Below are positions 1 through 15,223 of a stretch of DNA of 64,000 bases, piece by piece. The stretch comes from Cololabis saira (Eukaryota > Chordata > Actinopteri > Beloniformes > Belonidae). Location: contig NC_084592.1 in the NCBI RefSeq assembly GCF_033807715.1, positions 27,647,919-27,711,918 on the forward strand, given 5' to 3'. Position numbers and translations under genes: made by a program. The notes under the pieces are model-generated. The model saw only the letters and a list, made by a program, of their open reading frames with translations, did no database searches and was not told where the DNA came from. Numbering within the stretch: the first letter of the stretch is position 1; every line of letters starts with the position of its first letter.

Positions 1-375
1 GTAAGCTTCAGTGAACAGTAATGTTTTTAGGCCTGATTTAAAGGAGCTAACAGTTGGAGCATACCTCAGGTCTGCAGGAAGTTTGTTCCACCGGTGAGGA
101 GCAGAATAACTGAACGCTGCTTCACCTTGCTTGGTTCTGGTTCTTGGGACACACAACAAACCAGATCCAGATGAACCTCAGGGGTCTGGCAGCTTCATAG
201 GGAACTAACAGGTCAAACATGTATTTTGGTCGAAGACCATTCGGTGCTTTGTAGACCAGCAGTAAGATTTTAAACTCTATCCTTTGACTCACTGGAAGCC
301 AGTGTAGCGATTTCATGACCGGTGTAATGTGGTCCAGTTTCCTGGTGTTTGTAAGGACTCTGGCAAAGAACACCA
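1..375 (-). mobile_element. LINE fragment (L2/CR1-like group), C-terminal end of ORF2
   Basis: Minus-strand translation gives the conserved C-terminal tail of L2/CR1-type ORF2 proteins: LHWLPVSQRIEFKILLLVYK, then a DLLVPYE segment and, after a one-base frameshift near 140-150, RTKQGEAAFSYSAPH and a WNKLPADLR segment. This tail lies just downstream of the reverse transcriptase. The copy is cut by the window start on one side and joined to a Tc1 fragment near 375 on the other. The same family reappears at about 9575-11930, where the equivalent text reads RTKHGEAVFSLYAPHLWNK. It is a degenerate copy with no functional product. Confidence 0.75.
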
Positions 376-1071
376 TATGAACTGTGAAGCATGGGGGTGG
401 AAACATCATGCTTTGGGGATGTTTTTCTGCAAAGGGACCAGGATGACTGATCCGTGTAAAGGAAAGAATGAATGGGGCCATGTATCGTGAGATTTTGAGT
501 GAAAACCTCCTTCCATCAGCAAGGGCATTGAAGATGAAACGTGGCTGGGTCTTTCAGCAGGACAATGATCCCAAACACATCCCCTGGGCAACGAAGGAGT
601 GGCTTCATAAGAAACATTTCAAGGTCCTGGAGTGGCCGAGTCAGTCTCTAGATCTCAAACCCATAGAAAATCTTTGGAGGGAGTTGAAAGTCTGTGTTGC
701 CCAGCGACAGACCCAAAACATCACTGCTCTAGAGATCTGCATGGAGGAATGAGCCAAAATACCAGCAACAGTGTGTGAAAACCTTGTGAAGACTTGCACA
801 AAACGTTTGACCTCTGTCATTGCCAACAAAGGGCATAAAACAAAGTATTCAGATGACCTTTAGTCATTGACCAAATACTTATATTCCATTATAATTTGAA
901 AATACATTCTTTAAAAATCAGAGAATGTGATTTTCTGGATTTTCTTTTTTCAATTTTGTCTCTCATAGTTGAGATATACCTATGTTGAAAATTACAGGTA
1001 GGCCTATATCAATTTTTTTTTAAGATGGAGAACTTGCACAATTGGTGGCTGACTAAATACTTTTTTGCCCC

Positions 1072-1075
<4 letters not shown>
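376..1075 (+). mobile_element. Tc1-like transposon, 5'-truncated, with broken transposase
   Basis: From about 376 to 863 the plus strand encodes the C-terminal half of a Tc1/mariner transposase: a [15 protein letters not shown] segment, then QQDNDPKH carrying the second catalytic Asp, then [12 protein letters not shown] carrying the catalytic Glu. The spacing fits a DD34E enzyme. Two in-frame TGA stops (444-446 and 750-752) break it, the second replacing the Trp usual in EEWAK. The natural stop is TAG at 861-863. The element ends with a terminal repeat that reads inward as CAGTGGGGCAAAAAAGTATT, finishing at 1075. The N-terminal half and the other terminus are missing because the copy abuts a LINE fragment. 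It is dead. Confidence 0.88.
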
Positions 1076-1134
<59 letters not shown>

Positions 1135-1145
1135 ATATATATATA
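1074..1145. repeat. (TG)n/(CG)n/(TA)n compound microsatellite
   Basis: TG dinucleotides run from about 1074, followed by a short GC run and a TA run. The array fills the gap between two Tc1-type elements. The TA run supplies the TA target of the next element, which starts at 1146. Confidence 0.95.

Positions 1146-2797
<1,652 letters not shown>

Positions 2798-2846
<49 letters not shown>
2798..2846. repeat. (TA)n microsatellite
   Basis: A near-perfect TA run directly follows the Tc1 terminus. Tc1 elements insert at TA, so the array may predate the insertion. Confidence 0.95.
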
Positions 2847-4300
<1,454 letters not shown>

Positions 4301-4307
4301 CACTTAA

Positions 4308-4740
4308 AGGGGACCTATAATGGCATCTAATACCTATTTTAAACAGCCCTTGAATGTCTTAAAAACAAGCTTTTTGATTTTTTTTTTTGCTAAATAAATT
4401 AGAAATTCAGCCTCTGAGCCATGTCTTTAGCATCCCATTCTCTAACCTCATTATCTATGTGGGATTCTGAGTGGGCGGGGAGGCTATGATAATGAGGCAC
4501 TCTGCTGATTGGCTGCCTGAATGACGCGATACACCGCTACGAAAAAATGGCGGAAGCTCCGGCCGGCGGAGTTAGTTGTGGGCGTGGTTTCACGCATCGG
4601 AGGCCAACCTATGTAAATCGCTCCCGTCGTTACGTAACGACGGGAGCAGAATCTGAATGGCTCGTAGAAGCCACATCACACTGGATGGCTCATCGGGGCA
4701 GGCTGTACAGACACTGCAGAATTTGGTTGCTTTCCTCCTT
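4308..4740. mobile_element. Non-autonomous DNA transposon fragment (probable hAT-type MITE)
   Basis: The start, AAAGGGGACCTATAATGGCA, resembles a terminal motif common to many teleost non-autonomous elements that I associate with hAT. A moderately GC-rich interior ends in a palindrome at 4620-4647. The other terminus was not found; a LINE 3' end begins near 4741. The family assignment rests on memory of the motif and is tentative. Confidence 0.5.
4620..4647. repeat. Perfect 28-bp palindrome
   Basis: The sequence reads identically on both strands around a central TTACGTAA (arm GCTCCCGTCGTTAC). It has no loop. It may be the former centre of a larger fold-back element of which the left half remains. 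Confidence 0.95.
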
Positions 4741-5106
4741 CTCTGGTAAACTTTAAAGTTCTGATGGTGGTTTAGGACCAAAGTACACCTCCTAACCGAG
4801 TATGAACCTTCCAGACCCCTCAGGTCATCTGGATCCAGCTTTTTATCATCTTCTATGTGCCACGTGTCTGGAACAAATCCCCACAAAGCCTCAGACCCAC
4901 CTGTTCTTGGCTGTATTTGAATGAGATTGTCAAAACTTGATAATATCTTAACTCTATCTATTTTTCTTTCTTCTGTCTTTCTTTTTCTTAAAATTTTAAA
5001 TCATGCTTTTTATTTCTACTATGTAATGTTTTAATGTATCTGTAAAGCACTTTGAATCACCTTGTTGTTGAATTGTGCAATACAAATAAACTTACATTGC
5101 CTTGCC
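4741..5106 (+). mobile_element. L2-type LINE 3' end
   Basis: About 4790-4915 resembles the last codons of an L2 ORF2 (a CVWNKSPQ-like segment after RVxNLPD). The 3' untranslated region follows, with the typical text CTGTAAAGCACTTTGAATCA, AATACAAATAAA and a terminal CTTACATTGCCTTGCC. Short TTGCC-like units at the very end are usual for L2/Maui-type fish LINEs. This is a 5'-truncated copy, as target-primed insertion often leaves. Confidence 0.75.
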
Positions 5107-5784
5107 TAAATATAGTCTTTGTTTCATTTAATAAAAGAAACAGTTGTACTTTAGAAACACATGTAGAACACATGGCTTATAGTGGATTCATGCAAAGCAC
5201 CTTGAGACCAAATTCTATGATGAAAAACTAGAGTTCTGTTACATAACTGATATTCAGGTTAAGAAAGTATAATAATTTATTTAAAACTACCTCCCATCCT
5301 TCCATTTAAAACTCCATTTCCTGTAACACTTCAGCTGGACCTTCTATTAGGGTTTATTGCTGTTCTCACGTCAAATGGCCCTTCCTCTTCAAAAATGTTT
5401 CCCCATGTGTTTCCTGTGGTGCCAGGGGTTAGGTCCCAGGTTATCTTAAGGTTAAGGATCGTAAAGCCAACTCTGTTAAAGTAAAAGGAAATACAATCAG
5501 TGGCTAAATACATCTCAACACAACAAATATGTTTGGTTTAGTTTTTTCTCCTGTGCAAAAAACTAAGAAAGAGCTACTCAGAGTTCAAGCAAACATAAAA
5601 GATTTCGGTTTTTTCTGAAGGACATGTACTCTTGAAGACAGTCAAGTTTTTTTTCCTTTCATTCAGATTAACCTGAACAAGTTTAAGTCCATAGCATTTA
5701 AAGATTTAGTTATAAAGTGTATTGCTTAGTTTATTACAGTATAAATAAGTTCATCCCTGTGTTTGTTGTCATATCTTTCCTGTG
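5107..5784. other. Unclassified stretch
   Basis: I see no gene, RNA or repeat I can name. Base composition is AT-rich and of ordinary complexity. Confidence 0.5.
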
Positions 5785-5905
5785 CTCTCATCCCAAACCG
5801 AAGCTGGCGCCACCATTCACGAGCCTGGTTCTACCAGAGGTTTCTTCAGCTAATAGGGACATTTCCTTTGCATTGTTGCCTTGTGCATAGCTGGGAGTAA
5901 TTGGT
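5785..5905 (+). repeat. Degenerate dispersed teleost repeat
   Basis: The stretch around GGTTCTACCAGAGGTTTCTT and GACATTTCCTTTGCATTGTT resembles a very common teleost interspersed sequence (GGTTTCTTCCTGTTAAAAGG type). I recall it as LINE- or SINE-derived but cannot place it in a family. The next 275 bases are unclassified, except that about 6030-6055 resembles, inverted, the TTTTTGAGATATTTAAC motif of the 17.2-18.7 kb repeats. Confidence 0.4.
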
Positions 5906-6181
5906 ATAATAGAAATTTGAACAGGAATAAATTTGATTGTAATTTGACTATAATTCATTGTGACAATGCAGGATTACAGTTGGAGTGGTTTTGACTGAAA
6001 ATGTTTCACTTTTTGTGTACAGTGCAACGTTCAATATCTCAAAAACCGTAATAGCCAGCTTAATGAGACTTTGATATGTTGTAGTCGAAAGTGTCCCGTG
6101 GTGACTTATATTGTGAACTTCAAAACAAATTCAATGAACTAAACTGGAATTGAAACAACATAGTGGACTGGAGGCATAATT

Positions 6182-7707
6182 AGGGCCCGAGCACTTACAG
6201 TGCGAAGGCTCTATTGTATCTGTAGGAATTTTTATTCTTCTTTATCCTTCTGACGAAATGAGGGCCTATTTGCCCCCCTAAACGTCCCCCAAAAGTCACC
6301 AAATTTTGCACGTAAGCCAGGCCTGGTGAAAAATTTTATATTTAATGGGCGTGGCAAGATGGCTCAACAGCGCCCCCTAGAAAACTTTGTGCCTCAAGAC
6401 CCACAATACGGTTTGACGTACTTGCACGAAAATCGGTACACACCTGTATCATGTCGCAACTTAAAGAAAAGTCTCTTGGCGCCATGGCCAAAACCGAACA
6501 GGAAGTCGGCCATTTTCAATTAATCGTGTCATTTTGGCGAAATTTATGTCAATCCTTCGGCTGTTAATACGGCCCGAACCGTAACGTGCACCCAGGTGTG
6601 CTATAGCCTACATCTCCATCCTGCGACAACGTGCATTACTTTTCTCTTTCAAAAGCATTACAGTGGCGACGCTAGACGCCAAAAAGAGCGCCCACGCTTC
6701 ATCTGATTGGTTCAGACAGAGAAAACTTTGTGCCTCAAGGCCCACAATACGGTTTGACGTACATGCACGAAAATCGCTACACACCTGTATCATGTCGCAA
6801 CTTAAAGAAAAGTCTCTTGGCGCCATGGCCAAAAACCGAACAGGAAGTTGGCCAATTTGAACATTTTGAATTAATCGCGTAATTTTAGCGCAATTTATGC
6901 CATTCCTTCGGGAGTTAATACGGCCTCAACCGTAATGTGCACCCAGGTGTGTTATACATCAAAATGTGCGTCTCCATCCTGCGACAATGCGCATTACTTT
7001 TCTCTTTCAAAAGCGTCACCGTGGCGACGCTAGACGCCAAAAAGCACGCCCCCCCTTCATCTGATTGGTCCATATTTGATAGTTCCCCAAAAGTCACCAA
7101 ATTTTGCACGTAAGCCAGGCCTGGTGATAAATTTGATATTTCATGGTTTGCATTAATGGGCGTGGCCTAATGGCTCAACAGCGCCATTTCTCTGCCGTAA
7201 CTTTTGAACGGGTTGTGATAAAGACATGTGGGTGGTGTCATCGGACTCGGTATTGAGTCCTTGACCTTCATTGGCCTGAATTAGCCCCGCGCCTTCTTCT
7301 GATTGGTTGTCCCTATTTTCTGCTATAACTTTTGAATAGTTTGACACAGAGAGTTGTGGGTGGTGTCATCGGACTCTGTATTGAGTCCTTGACCTTCATT
7401 GGCCTGAATTAGCTCCGCCCCTTCTTCTGCTTGGTTGTCCCTATTTTCTGTTATAACTTTTCAATGGTTTGACATAAAGACTCGTGGGTGGTGTCATCTG
7501 ACATGGTTTTGAGTCCTTGGCCATAATTGGTGCAAATTAGCCCCGCCCCTTCTTCTGATTGGTCGATAATTCATAGTCCCTATTTTCTGCCATAACTTTT
7601 GAATGGTTTGACATAGAAAGTCGTGGGTGGTGTCATTTCTGATATGCTTATGGGGGGCGGTGGCCATGAGTGCGAGGGCCCGTTCATCGCTGCTTGCAGC
7701 TTTAATT
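6182..7707 (+). repeat. Family A non-coding repeat, copy 1
   Basis: It begins AGGGCCCGAGCAC, then AGTGCGAAGG, TATTGTATCTGTAGGAATTT and a pyrimidine-rich stretch. It ends GTGCGAGGGCCCGTTCATCG, then CTGCTTGCAGCTTTAATT. The first and last 12 bases are imperfect inverted repeats. Inside are two copies of a ~110-bp module (about 6560-6690 and 6910-7035; core CGTAACGTGCACCCAGGTGT) and then ~128-bp tandem units from 7244 on. No reading frame is conserved between copies. I do not recognise a superfamily. Copies 2 and 3 lie at 18856-21279 and 59058-60352, in the same orientation. Confidence 0.8.
7230..7640 (+). repeat. ~128-bp tandem units inside family A copy 1
   Basis: The phrase GGTGGTGTCATCGGACTC and its variants recur at spacing of 128, 128 and about 134 bases. 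Each unit also carries TTTTGAATGGTTTGACAT and GCCCCGCCCCTTCTTCTGAT. Confidence 0.9.
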
Positions 7708-8148
7708 GCTTTTGTCACTTCTTTTTAATTTACTTCAGCCTTATTATTATTTTGGTCAAATACTTGAGTATATTTTGGTTTCAAGGCTCTGATCTTACCA
7801 TTCCCCTCAGATTAGAGGTAACGGTGAATGATGTGCAACAACTTAACCCTCTGTTCTGAGCAGTGGCTGAGCATGGGGTTCAGTAGAGGGGAAGCAGACC
7901 ATTCTCGATGGGCACCAATACCACCAGGCTGGACTCAGCATCCTGTTCCTTCTACTGGTGCCGTGAAGGTTCGAGGCTCCCGAGTGGTGTGCAGTCACGG
8001 TGGTACGATGAAGATGGTGGCTGGCACATGCCTGAGCAGTTCTCTGATCAAACTTTGCTCTTTCAGCCTCCAGAAACTGGCCAACCAGCTGGGTTCTGGC
8101 ATCCCCCTGTCTGGTTTGGGTTGTGTGGGGTACAACCTGCAACTTTGC
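7708..8148. other. Unclassified stretch
   Basis: About 7850-8140 is of higher GC and has open frames of roughly 90-110 codons on both strands, but none matches a family I know and the codon pattern is not persuasive. It ends where a truncated Tc1 element begins. Confidence 0.4.
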
Positions 8149-9187
8149 TCAATAATTTGTTGATGCACCTTTGGCAGCAATTATAGCCTCATGTCTTTTT
8201 GAATATAACGCCACAAGCTTGGCACACCTAACTTTGGGCAGTTTTGCCCATTCGTCTTTGATGCACCTCTCAAGAACCTTCAGGTCGGATGGGAAGCATC
8301 GGTGCACAGCCATTTTCAGATCTCTCCAGAGATGTTCAATCGGTTTCAAGTCTGGACTCTGGCTGGGCCACTCAAGGACATTCACAGAGTTGTCCTGAAG
8401 CCACTGCTTTGAAATCTTGGCTTTGTGCTTAGGGTCATTGTCCTGCTGAAAGATGAACCGTCGCCCCAGTCTGAGGTCAAGAGCGCTCTGGAGCAGGTTT
8501 TCATTCAGGATGTCTCTGTACATTGCTGCATTCATCTTCCTTCTATCCTGACTAGTCTCCCAGTTCCTGCCGCTGAAAAACATCCCCACAGCATGATGCT
8601 GCCACCACCATGCTTCACTGTAGGGATGGTATTGGCCTGGTGAAGAGCGGTGCCTGGTTTCTTCCAAACATGACGGCTGCTATTCACACCAAACAGTTCA
8701 ATCTTCATCTGATCAGACCAGAGAATTTCTTTTTTGTCATGGTCTGGGAGTCCTTCAGGTGCCTTTTGGCAAACTCCAGGCGGGCCTCCATGTGCCTTTT
8801 ACTAAGGAGTGGCTTCCGTCTGGACAATCTACCATACAGGCCTGATTCGTGAATTGCTGCAGAGATGGTTGTCCTTCCGGAAAGTTCTCCTCCCTCCACA
8901 GAGGAATGCTGGAACTCTGACAGGGTGACAATAGGGTTCTTGGTCACCTCCCTGACTAGGGCCCTTCTCCCCCGATCACTCAGTTTAGACGGCCGGCCAG
9001 CTCTTGGGAGAGTCCTGGTGGTTCCGAACTTCCATTTACGGATGATGGAGGCCACTATGCTCATTGGAACCTTCAAAGCAGCAGAAATTTGTCTGTACCC
9101 TTCCCCAGATTTGTGCCTCAAGACAATCCTGTCATGGAGGAATACAGACAATTCCTTTGACTTCATGCTTGGCTTGTGCTCTGACAT
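8149..9187 (-). pseudogene. Tc1-like transposase with two frameshifts
   Basis: From the ATG at 9185-9187 (or the more usual MKSKELS start 21 bases on), the N-terminal helix-turn-helix and linker are readable to about 8727. There a one-base shift moves the WSD-motif segment (LWSDQMKIELFG) into another frame. That frame continues through [15 protein letters not shown] to about 8545, where a single missing base shifts it again into MNAAMYRDIL. The rest reads QQDNDPKHK (catalytic Asp) and LKPIEHLWRDLK (catalytic Glu) to the stop at 8149. The Glu usual in WSDET is Gln here. All three catalytic acids are preserved but the frame is not. Confidence 0.9.
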
Positions 9188-9558
9188 GCACTGTCAACTA
9201 GGGGACCTTATATAGACAGGTGTGTGCCTTTCCAAATCATGTCCAATCAACTGAATTTACCAATTCCAATTAAGCTGTAGAAACATCTCAAGGCTGATCA
9301 GTGGAAACCACATGCGCCTTAGCTCAATTTTGAGCTTTATGGCAAAGGCTGTGAATACTTATGTGCATGTGATTTCTTAGTTTTTTATTTTTAAATAAAT
9401 TTGCAAAACCTTCGAAAAACCTTTTTCACATTGTCAATATGGAGTGTTGTGTGTAGAATTTTGAGGAGAAAAACGAATTTAATAAATTTTGGAATAAGGC
9501 TGTAACATAACAAAATGTGGTAAAAGTGAGGCGCTGTGAATACTTTCCGGATGCACTG
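8149..9558 (-). mobile_element. Tc1-like transposon, one terminus missing
   Basis: The right terminus, read inward, is CAGTGCATCCGGAAAGTATT followed by CACAGCGCCTCAC, a well-known fish Tc1 end. It is followed by about 370 bp of untranslated sequence and then a transposase gene on the minus strand. The left terminus is absent: homology stops at the transposase stop codon near 8149. The copy cannot be mobilised without its second end. Confidence 0.9.
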
Positions 9559-9574
9559 TAATTGACATGACCCA

Positions 9575-11930
9575 AACCTGAGGGACTTTAACCTAAACAG
9601 AGTTTACAAGAAATTGAAATATGATTTGAAACTCAAATTTAAAAGTACGAGAGTAGAAAAGAGTTAAAAGCAATAATTAAAGACAGACAGGTATCACTAA
9701 AAAAACAAACAAATGAGATGCAAGAAATAAAGTTTGCAGTAGATTCTTGAAATGCAGCAGTATCTAAAAAGGTTTTCAAACTTGATTTAGAGCAATTGAG
9801 AGTTTAGCAGCCGTGGTGCATTCTGTGGGTTTGTTCCACAGGTGAGGAGCATAAAGGCTGAAAACTGCCTCACCGTGTTTGGTTCTAACTCTGGGTACAG
9901 AAAGTAGGCTTGACCCCGACGACCTGAGGGTTCTGGTTGGTTTATAATGGACCAGGAGATCAGAGATGTATTTTGGTCCTAGACCGTTCAGAGATTTAGA
10001 AACAAACAACAGGATTTTAAAATCTATTCTGTGACAGACAGGAAGTCAGTGTAAGATCTAAGAACTGGAGCTATATGGTCAACTCTCTTGGTCTTAGTGA
10101 GGACTCGAGCAGCAGCGTTCTGAACTTACTGCAGCTGTTTGATGGATTTTTTGGGGAGACCCGTGAGAACAGCATTACAGTAGTCCAGCCAACTGAAGAT
10201 GAAAGCATGGACAAGTGTTTCTAAGTCCTGCTAAGAAATCAGTTATTTAATCCTCAATATGTTCTTTAGGTGATAATAGGCTGACTTCCTTACTGTCTTA
10301 ATGTGGCTGTTAAAACACAGGTCTGATTTCTGGCTTGGCTATTTTTTTGAAGCTTTACTGCTTGAAGCTGAGTGCTGACTTTTAACCTTTCTTCCTTGGC
10401 CCCAAATACTATTATCTATGTTTTGTCTTCATTTAACTGAAGAAAATTCTGGCACATCCACTCTTTAATTTTATCACTGTATTTGATCAGTCTTTGAATT
10501 GGATTATAGTCTCCTGGCAAGATGGTAATATAGATTTGTGTATCATCTGTGTAGTTATGATAACAGATTTAGTTCTTTTTCATAATTTGAGCAAGTGGTA
10601 GCATATAGATGTTAAAGAACAAAGGCCCCAGAATTGAACTTTGAGGAACTCCACGTTATTTTTGTTCGCTCAGATTTGTAGTTACCTAAAGACACAAAAT
10701 AGTCCCTGTCTTTTAGATAGGACTCTAACCAGGCAAGTGCTGTTGCAGAAAGTCCCACCCAGTTTTTCAACAGCTCTATCAAGATGTTATGGTCAACCGT
10801 GTTGAATATAGCACTGAAATTGAAATATTGCTACTATCCGTATTGGAGCGGATATCATTAAAGACCTTTACTAGAGCTGTCTCAGTATTGTGATGTGGCT
10901 GGAAACCTGACTGGAAAACATCAACACAGTCACTTAGTGTTAGGAGGTTATACAGCTGTTGAAAAACTGCTTTTTCTATGAAGGGGGAGGTTTGATAGGG
11001 GCTTATAGCTGTTCGTAAGTGATTGGTTTAGACTGTTCTTTTTTAAAAGTGGCTTAATCACGGCTGTTTTTAGGTACTGAGGAAAAATACCTGAAAGCAG
11101 AGACGTATTTACAATGTCTAGAAGTTCTGAGGCCATACAATGTGCAACACTTTTTTTGAGTTCAGGTGGTGAGGGATTGGACAAAATTGTGCCATGGTAT
11201 CTCTCATTGGACAGAGAGGTGGCACATATCCTGCGTAGGAGCACTGACTGATTGTGTGATTTTCTGAATCTTGTCAGTAAAGAAAGAGGCAAACTAATTG
11301 CAGGCACGGTTGGATAGAAATTCAGGGTCCACTGACTCAGTGTGGTTTGTTAGCTTGTCAACAGTAGTGAACAAAATACGTATATTATTGTTTTTTTTGG
11401 CGATGATATCAGAAAAATAGGATTGTTTTGTATTCCTCAGCTCCATATTATATATGCTCAGTCTCTCTTTCTAAATGTCATAATGAATCTTTCGTTTACT
11501 TTTCCCCCACCTGCGTTCAGCGGGGTCCGGTTTTCCACACTCTTTTTTCAGCTCTGATCTGTGCAGTATTTCTCCATGGAGGATTCTTTTTAGCAGTGAT
11601 CACCTTCACCTTGGTGGGATCAATGGTATCAACAATACTAATAATTTTACTGCTGAATTTATCCATATGATCATAAACTGAAGGTGAGTGGAGAAGGGGT
11701 GAGGAGAAGTAGATCTGAATAGACATTTCTCGTGTATTTTCATCTATGTACCATTTCTTGATGATATCTGCCCGGAAGCTTCTGTTGACATTAATAAAAC
11801 TCTCAAAGAAAACACAATAATGGCCCGACAGAGCAACATCTGTCACCATAACCTTGGAGATGTTCAAACCTTTGGACATTATTAAATCAAGACGATGTCC
11901 TTTGTTGTGCATTTTTTCCATCACATGTTA
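9575..11930 (-). mobile_element. LINE (L2/CR1-like), degenerate endonuclease-RT copy
   Basis: On the minus strand, pieces appear in LINE order. 11924-11517 carries the end of an endonuclease-like domain (a GHRLDLIMSKG segment, then DVALSGHYCVFF). 11307-10948 carries the RT N-terminus (SGIFPQYLKTAVIKPLLKK, TNSYKPLSNL). About 10860-10450 reads as the RT core (TVDHNILIELLKNW, SATALAWLESYLKDR, GDYNPIQRLIKYSDKIKEWM, NFLQLNEDKT). About 10130-9776 carries the C-terminal tail (SLNGLGPKYISDLLVHYK, APHLWNK). Stops and shifts are frequent. The left 200 bp is probably 3' untranslated sequence. It belongs to the same family as the fragment at 1-375. Confidence 0.8.
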
Positions 11931-12722
11931 AGACAAAGCAGACCAACCGACTCCAGCATACAACAACACTCTTTGGGCTTTTGAGTTGGAGAAGTCACAT
12001 CTGGGACTTTGCTTCAGCTCATTTACAGCAAGCACTATCAAATTTGATCAAATAAACCTAATGAGAACCTTCCCCTTGTGGTTTCAGTGAGCTCTCTTAT
12101 GCATAATGCTCCAGAGGTAGATTAATGAATCCTTGAATAAATATGGAGAGGATCACAGAACTGCAACTGGCAGTGTTTCACAGCAGTTCAGTTACACAAA
12201 CTTCTTTTCCTGCTCCAGCTTAATTAGAGGGTGTCAGAGTTTTCCGATTAAAACAAAGCCTGTTTTAGGATTGCTAGTCTTACATCATGGTGTATTAAGC
12301 AGTAGAGAAGTCTCTGGAGGCTTTTGAATGGATTTAAAAGTATTGAACTTAGTTTTGCATTTCAAGCTGACACAGACAATTAGTGTCTGTTTTAAATCTT
12401 ATGTTAGTGTCTGCAGTGCATACAGCAAAGCCTTCCCATCTATAGGATCATCAGCAACAACAAGCGAAATATGAGTGTCTTGCTAATGTGCCGTGGCACT
12501 GTTGATTAGCAATATTAAATCTGTTAAGTAGAATTACTGGTTATTACCTAAATGATGACTGAATAGGGGGGTGGGGGATGCTTTTGTTCCCAACTTTAAA
12601 CTGCTTATATTCTATTTTAAGAACTATTGCATGTTTTTTTTTCACTTTTAATCCATTTTGTGAAACATGTGCACAACTGTGTGCACAAAAAACAATTGTA
12701 CTTTTAATATTGTGTGTGCCTC
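11931..12722. other. Unclassified stretch
   Basis: The first part may be more of the degenerate LINE upstream region, but no motif is readable. I see no gene in the remainder. Confidence 0.4.
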
Positions 12723-13985
<1,263 letters not shown>

Positions 13986-14149
13986 GCAAAAGTCCCACTG
14001 CGCACCAGCGGGTGTACAGCATGACCCCGCTCTGATATGGAAAAAAAAATCCCTAAAAAATAAAACACGCCCGGAAACACCTGAAAAATTAGTGCGATAT
14101 ATTAGTATACAGAAAAAGTTTCCCTTTTCTTCTTCTTCTTATTCCGCAC

Positions 14150-14262
14150 GCTTTTTTCGTCCGTTAATGCGGCCCGAACCACAACGTGCACCCATGCATG
14201 GCATACATTGTTAGATGCATCTCCATCGTGCCTTGAGGGGCTTTACTTTTCTCAGTGAAAAG
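14150..14262 (+). repeat. ~110-bp module shared with family A
   Basis: The text GTTAATGCGGCCCGAACCAC, AACGTGCACCCA, GGCATACATTG, ATCTCCATC and ACTTTTCTCAGTG matches the module found inside all three family A copies and at 17.5-18.2 kb. Here it lies immediately upstream of an integrase-like gene fragment. Confidence 0.85.
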
Positions 14263-14361
14263 TGTTTTCACTGAGGAAATTTAATAAACCTACGCACGTT
14301 ATATTCAATCGTGCTGTAATGCGTCCCTTATCAGCCATAAGGGCATTAAGATCCTTTAAAC

Positions 14362-14664
14362 ATGGATCTCCTAAGAATTTACCATGGGTTAGGCATGGCG
14401 CAAAAAGAAATGCTGGCAACTCTAGCCACACAGCATGGTATAGTGATCAGTCTAGCCACTTTAAAAAGAATGCTTAGAGCAAGCAATCTCCGCTGTCGGA
14501 ATTATGATGATCTAGGTCTCGTCATTGATTTTATTTTGGGCCAACTCCAAGGCCCAGGAAGACTCCATGGGTATCGTTGGATGCACAAGAAATGCATAAA
14601 TAATGGTTTGCGCATCAGGACAGAGGACGTGCGAATCATCTTGAGTGAACTCGACCCAGAGGGC
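14362..14664 (+). pseudogene. Integrase-like transposase, N-terminal fragment
   Basis: About 100 codons from the ATG at 14362 read as a helix-turn-helix region (GLGMAQKEMLATLATQHGI, SLATLKRMLRASNL) followed by LHGYRWMHKKCINNGLRIR, EDVRIILSELDPEG. This is the N-terminal part of a protein family common in fish assemblies and annotated as integrase core-domain proteins, in which a DDE catalytic domain follows. Here the catalytic domain is absent: the frame runs into the 3' end of a minus-strand retroelement near 14664. Family memory supports the call; the exact transposon superfamily is uncertain. Confidence 0.65.
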
Positions 14665-14755
14665 ATATATGTGCATTATTACTATATGTAATATATACAT
14701 ATATATACGCACACATATGCGTACACATACATAAATATACACATACAAACCCAGT

Positions 14756-14757
<2 letters not shown>

Positions 14758-14811
<54 letters not shown>

Positions 14812-14813
14812 GG
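14758..14813. repeat. Poly-T / poly-G tract
   Basis: A run of more than 30 T is followed by 23 G. On the minus strand of the element this is a C tract followed by an A tract near the 3' end. Tract lengths in the assembly may be unreliable. Confidence 0.95.
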
Positions 14814-15090
14814 TGACGACATCCACTGCCAATCCAGGAAGCAGGAACACACGGAGACACACGTCAAGCACTGGAAATCTGCAACAAAAAAAAAACCACA
14901 AACAAAGCACGAAACCGGTACGGAGCCATCCAAAACACGAACAGCAATCGACCTAAATCTTGAGATCTGATCGCAGTCTGAGCTAAGCTATCGCTACCGC
15001 TACCTAAACCCAAAAACTAGAGAGCCAGCATGCAGGTGAACAAGCCAGTGTGTATGTCTATGTGTGTGTGTGTGTATGTATATGATCATG

Positions 15091-15126
<36 letters not shown>

Positions 15127-15157
15127 CATGTGACTAAATGACTATATGTGTGTGTGT

Positions 15158-15219
<62 letters not shown>
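15091..15219. repeat. (TG)n microsatellites within the retroelement
   Basis: Two TG arrays (about 15091-15123 and 15146-15219) are separated by a short unique stretch. A TG/CA array occupies the same place in every copy of this tail. Confidence 0.95.

Positions 15220-15223
<4 letters not shown>

Noticed and set aside
7828..8186. Overlapping frames of 90-111 codons that might be an exon or processed gene fragment
   Set aside because: Three frames on two strands are open at once and none resembles a protein I know. I leave the stretch unclassified.
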